Positions 5,895 to 7,698 of a DNA stretch of 7,698 nt are shown here, piece by piece. The notes under the pieces were generated by a model. It did not search any database and had not been told where the DNA came from. It saw nothing but the letters and a program-made list of their open reading frames with translations. The DNA lies in contig NHLE01000009.1 in NCBI GenBank assembly GCA_002169365.1, positions 1 through 7,698 of the forward strand, given 5' to 3'. The DNA comes from Pelagibacteraceae bacterium TMED259 (GTDB lineage: Bacteria > Pseudomonadota > Alphaproteobacteria > HIMB59). The stretch's first letter is position 1; each line of letters begins with the position of its first letter. The position numbers and the translations under genes were made by a program.

Positions 5895-6005
5895 ATGACA
5901 GATTACTGGCTAAGAGTATTTGAATTTTGCAAAGAAGAGCCTGGTTGGGCTATTGCATTTTTCTTTTGTGGTTTTGTTATAGGTGAAACTTACTTCATTC
6001 TATAA
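5895..6005 (+). CDS. 36-residue single-helix membrane protein
   Basis: A very short gene. The ATG at 5895 is preceded by a perfect AGGAGG (5884-5889) with 5 bases between, the best ribosome-binding site in the window. The product begins MTDYWLRVFEFCKEEPGW and continues with a hydrophobic stretch AIAFFFCGFVIGETYFIL, long enough for one membrane span, with Cys12 and Cys25. The charged N-terminal part would be amphipathic or cytoplasmic. It fills the gap between the divergent lipoprotein (starts 5812) and the convergent DUF2237 gene (ends 6009), with only 3 bases between the two stops. No family is recognised. Small one-helix proteins often modulate membrane complexes, but nothing here says which. 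The ribosome-binding site and membrane-like composition make it likely to be translated. Confidence 0.65.
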   Translation: MTDYWLRVFEFCKEEPGWAIAFFFCGFVIGETYFIL

Positions 6006-6008
6006 ATA

Positions 6009-6383
6009 TTAGTTCATATCTATAGCAAACTCTTTCAATATTTCTATATCGATAATAGAAGTAGTTTTTTTATTAGTTTTTTTAAGGTAAATCTTAGGAG
6101 CAAAACCATGCTCATAAGCTTCCTTCCATCGTTCGGCACAAACACACCAGGAGTCTCCTGCTTTTAATCCTGGGAAATCAAATTCAGGTCTTGGAGTAGA
6201 AAGATCATTGCCTCGAGATTTTGAGAAACTTAAAAACTCATCGTTCATTAATGAGCAAACAATATGTAAACCTCTGTCGAGTTGATCGGTATGACAGAAC
6301 CCATCTCGAAAAAATCCTGTGATAGGATTTAAGCAACACTCCTCAATTGGTTCATCAAAAATATTAACTTGGTGCATGTCCAT
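6009..6383 (-). CDS. DUF2237 family protein
   Basis: A 124-residue member of the DUF2237 family, whose molecular function is not established. The family signature is present along the whole length: EPIEECCLNPITGFFRDGFC (11-30), GLHIVCSLMNDEFLSFSKSRGNDLSTPRPEFDFPGLKAGDSWCVCAERWKEA (38-89) and GFAPKIYL. Conserved Cys are at 16, 30, 43, 80 and 82, and Cys17 is an extra. The clustered Cys, with the WCVCAxRW motif, suggest a redox or metal-binding role, but this is inference. The length is normal for the family. The start could be the ATG at 6383 or the one at 6377 (Met3). Neither has a clear Shine-Dalgarno. The gene is divergent from a DCC-family CxxC protein across 62 bases. Confidence 0.92.
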   Translation of the reverse strand: MDMHQVNIFDEPIEECCLNPITGFFRDGFCHTDQLDRGLHIVCSLMNDEFLSFSKSRGNDLSTPRPEFDFPGLKAGDSWCVCAERWKEAYEHGFAPKIYLKKTNKKTTSIIDIEILKEFAIDMN

Positions 6384-6445
6384 TGATTAGAATCTTATTA
6401 TTTAAAATCAAAGATATCTAGTATCAATCTTGATAAAATAATTTT

Positions 6446-6772
6446 ATGAATAAAGATGGAAAAGTTCTCTTCAACGAAAAATGTTCGATCTGTAATTTTG
6501 AAATTAAGCATTACAAAAAAAGATCAGAATTAGACTTCATTGATTGCAGTCACATGGAAGATAAATACCTAAAAAAAATGCATGTTACTTTTGATGATGG
6601 AAAAGAATTAGTAGGTGTTGATGCATTTATTTATGTCTGGAATAGAACCAAAGGTTATCGTTGGCTTGGTACATTCGTTGCACTTCCGGTTATAAAACAA
6701 CTAGCTTTTTTTGCTTATTCTATTCTTGCTTTTTTACTCTTCTGGCGCTTTAAAATATTTAATAAAAGTTAG
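6446..6772 (+). CDS. DCC-family (DUF393) CxxC protein
   Basis: A 108-residue member of the DUF393/DCC family, annotated as thiol-disulfide oxidoreductase-like from its thioredoxin-like CxxC. The N-terminus VLFNEKCSICNFEIKHYKK carries the CxxC at Cys13/Cys16. The family's usual Asp-Gly just before the motif is replaced by Asn-Glu-Lys. GVDAFIYVWNRTKGYRWLG (57-75) is the characteristic second motif (Gxx A...vw). The C-terminal third (76-105) is hydrophobic with an arginine near its end, compatible with membrane association. The length fits a compact subfamily. The ATG at 6446 has no evident Shine-Dalgarno, but the frame starts immediately before the motif. The gene is divergent from DUF2237, another Cys-rich small protein, and lies 141 bases before the ferritin-like gene. 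The substrate is unknown and redox activity has not been shown for most members. Confidence 0.85.
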   Translation: MNKDGKVLFNEKCSICNFEIKHYKKRSELDFIDCSHMEDKYLKKMHVTFDDGKELVGVDAFIYVWNRTKGYRWLGTFVALPVIKQLAFFAYSILAFLLFWRFKIFNKS

Positions 6773-6790
6773 AAAAAGTCATAGCTAGAT

Positions 6791-6809
6791 GCGAATGATT
6801 ATCATAATG
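6791..6809. promoter_or_regulatory. Fur-type box upstream of the ferritin-like gene
   Basis: GCGAATGATTATCATAATG, read on the minus strand, matches the 19-base Fur consensus GATAATGATAATCATTATC at 15 of 19 positions. The surrounding 23 bases (6792-6814) form a near-perfect palindrome, CGAAT...ATTCG outside and ATTAT...ATAAT inside, mismatched only at one G:G pair. It would bind the iron-sensing repressor Fur. Its centre lies about 77 bases upstream of the predicted transcription start, which fits upstream activation or anti-silencing better than simple promoter occlusion. Confidence 0.65.
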
Positions 6810-6841
6810 ATTCGTATTAAAAAAATACCTTATATCAATAG

Positions 6842-6870
6842 TTTACATCATATATAAATTCTTTTATAGT
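6842..6870 (+). promoter_or_regulatory. Sigma-70 promoter of the ferritin-like gene
   Basis: TTTACA (6842-6847), 17-base spacer, TATAGT (6865-6870): five of six consensus bases at each element with the ideal spacing. The predicted start of transcription is near 6877, giving a leader of about 37 bases that includes AAGGAG at 6901-6906. Confidence 0.6.
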
Positions 6871-6913
6871 TATCTTAATTAGTTAACTTTTTAAATGCTT
6901 AAGGAGCAATAAT

Positions 6914-7354
6914 ATGGGATTGAAACCACTTGATACAAATAAGGCTTGCGCCATATTAAATGAGATAATGGAATATGAATTAGCAGGTGTCGTTCGCTAC
7001 ACTCACTCAGCTATGATGATAACTGGTCCTTATAGAATTCCAATCGTTGCTTTCTTAAAAGAGCAAGCAAGTGAGTCATTGTTACACGCTCAAGGAGCTG
7101 GTGAATTAATTGCGGGACTTGATGGACATCCTAGCCAAAGAATAGCAAAAATTGAAGAGACCGGGCAGCATACTATTAAAGATATTTTAGAAGAAAGTTT
7201 AGAACATGAACTTCATGCTGTTGGTCTTTATAAAAAACTTTTGGAAGAAGTTGAAGATAGCTCAATTTATTTAGAAGAGTATGCAAGAGGCATGATCGGT
7301 GAGGAAGAGCAACATTCATTAGAACTCAAAAGAATGTTAAAAGATTACGGGTAA
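6914..7354 (+). CDS. Ferritin-like (bacterioferritin-related) diiron protein
   Basis: A 146-residue four-helix-bundle protein of the ferritin/bacterioferritin superfamily, expected to bind and oxidise iron in the cytosol. The likely metal ligands by alignment to bacterioferritin are Glu22 in helix A (MEYELAG, followed by Tyr29), His58 in helix B (SESLLHAQ), Glu99 in helix C (LEHELHA) and Glu131/His134 in helix D (EEEQH). In helix B the acid and His are spaced E-x3-H (Glu54, His58) instead of the usual E-x2-H. The haem-ligand Met of bacterioferritin is replaced by Leu, so haem binding is unlikely. The loop GLDGHP follows helix B. The ATG at 6914 has AAGGAG 7 bases upstream and is preceded by a good sigma-70 promoter and a Fur-type box. 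The gene converges on an unrelated minus-strand gene 6 bases after its stop. Iron storage or handling is likely, and true cage formation is unproven. Confidence 0.85.
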   Translation: MGLKPLDTNKACAILNEIMEYELAGVVRYTHSAMMITGPYRIPIVAFLKEQASESLLHAQGAGELIAGLDGHPSQRIAKIEETGQHTIKDILEESLEHELHAVGLYKKLLEEVEDSSIYLEEYARGMIGEEEQHSLELKRMLKDYG

Positions 7355-7360
7355 ACTTAA

Positions 7361-7698
7361 TTAAGCTTTTTTAAAATACCTTTGATGATGGGCTTCTGAT
7401 AAATCCAAAAACTCTTTATTAATCTCGTCACGTATTTTCATAGGATCATAATTTTTAAGACTAGTAATCCCAAATTGTTCTAAATCTAAATTTTGTGATC
7501 CTGCTGCTCTAAGTAAATCAAAAATCCAAGTTAAAGGATCCATTGAGTTGTTGTAGTTAATCGCATTCTCTTTTAACTTTATTTGCAATAAATCTGAATC
7601 ATGAACTTTAAATCTATCTTGAAGAATTAAGACTTTAAATTTTTCAAGACGATCATTTACTAGCGCCCTTTCGTCTTGTGAATATTTTGGCCAACAAA
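7361..7698 (-). CDS. Unrecognised protein, 5' part beyond the window
   Basis: An open minus-strand frame enters from the right edge with no start and ends at the TAA at 7363-7361. The 111 visible C-terminal residues begin CWPKYSQDERALVNDRLEKF and end in SEAHHQRYFKKA. They are rich in charged residues and mostly helical, with DPLTWIFDLLRAAG and FGITSLKNYDP in the middle and no membrane segment. A shorter version beginning at the TTG at 7588 would cut off 36 in-frame residues of normal composition, so the longer, window-crossing frame is preferred. I do not recognise a family. It converges on the ferritin-like gene with 6 bases between the stops. Confidence 0.7.
   Translation of the reverse strand, partial: CWPKYSQDERALVNDRLEKFKVLILQDRFKVHDSDLLQIKLKENAINYNNSMDPLTWIFDLLRAAGSQNLDLEQFGITSLKNYDPMKIRDEINKEFLDLSEAHHQRYFKKA

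Noticed and set aside
6422..6435. TATCAATCTTGATA inverted repeat between the DUF2237 and DCC genes
   Set aside because: Perfect 6-base arms, but too short and AT-rich to call an operator. One arm also serves as a weak TTGATA -35 for the DUF2237 gene (TTAAAT -10 at 6400-6405), which is itself not convincing.
7356..7372. CTTAATTAAG followed by T-run as a terminator between convergent genes
   Set aside because: The palindrome has no G+C core and no room for a loop, so a stable hairpin is unlikely.

Overview
The window is AT-rich (roughly one third G+C by eye) and densely packed. It has short intergenic gaps, small two- to three-gene operons and several convergent gene ends that touch or overlap. 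Diderm lipoproteins, an ECF sigma/anti-sigma pair with a FimV-type domain, DUF2237 and DCC-family genes and a Fur-type box together suggest a gammaproteobacterium. The low G+C and compact layout fit a streamlined marine lineage (SAR86-like is a guess). No rRNA, tRNA, CRISPR array, insertion sequence or phage gene was seen, and no stretch longer than 300 bases lacks a gene.

Left part (1-2032, minus strand): a two-gene chaperone operon. The upstream gene encodes a protein with two membrane helices, a very acidic loop predicted to be periplasmic, and a cytoplasmic coiled coil that ends in a GrpE-like nucleotide-exchange domain. It overlaps by 8 bases the start of an Hsp70 (DnaK-like) gene that runs off the left edge. 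The visible part of this Hsp70 ATPase domain is shorter than in housekeeping DnaK. I read this as a specialised, membrane-tethered Hsp70/GrpE system.

Centre-left (2106-4580): a plus-strand lipoprotein with a Septum_form-like domain converges on a minus-strand cluster. That cluster holds an ECF-type sigma factor, an overlapping membrane anti-sigma-like protein whose outer part is a FimV/LysM-like domain, and an envelope protein gene. Two near-identical promoter elements (TGTAAC, 16 bases, CGTTAT) lie upstream of the sigma gene and of the envelope protein gene. This looks like an autoregulated envelope-sensing switch with its target gene alongside.

Centre-right (4630-6005): an unrecognised small protein, a possible leftover of a decayed gene, an unrecognised lipoprotein with a GTG start, and a 36-residue single-helix membrane protein with a perfect Shine-Dalgarno sequence.

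Right part (6009-7698): a DUF2237 protein divergent from a DCC-family (DUF393) CxxC protein. Then come a Fur-like box, a good sigma-70 promoter and a ferritin-like protein, which together form an iron-responsive unit. A minus-strand gene of unknown function runs off the right edge.
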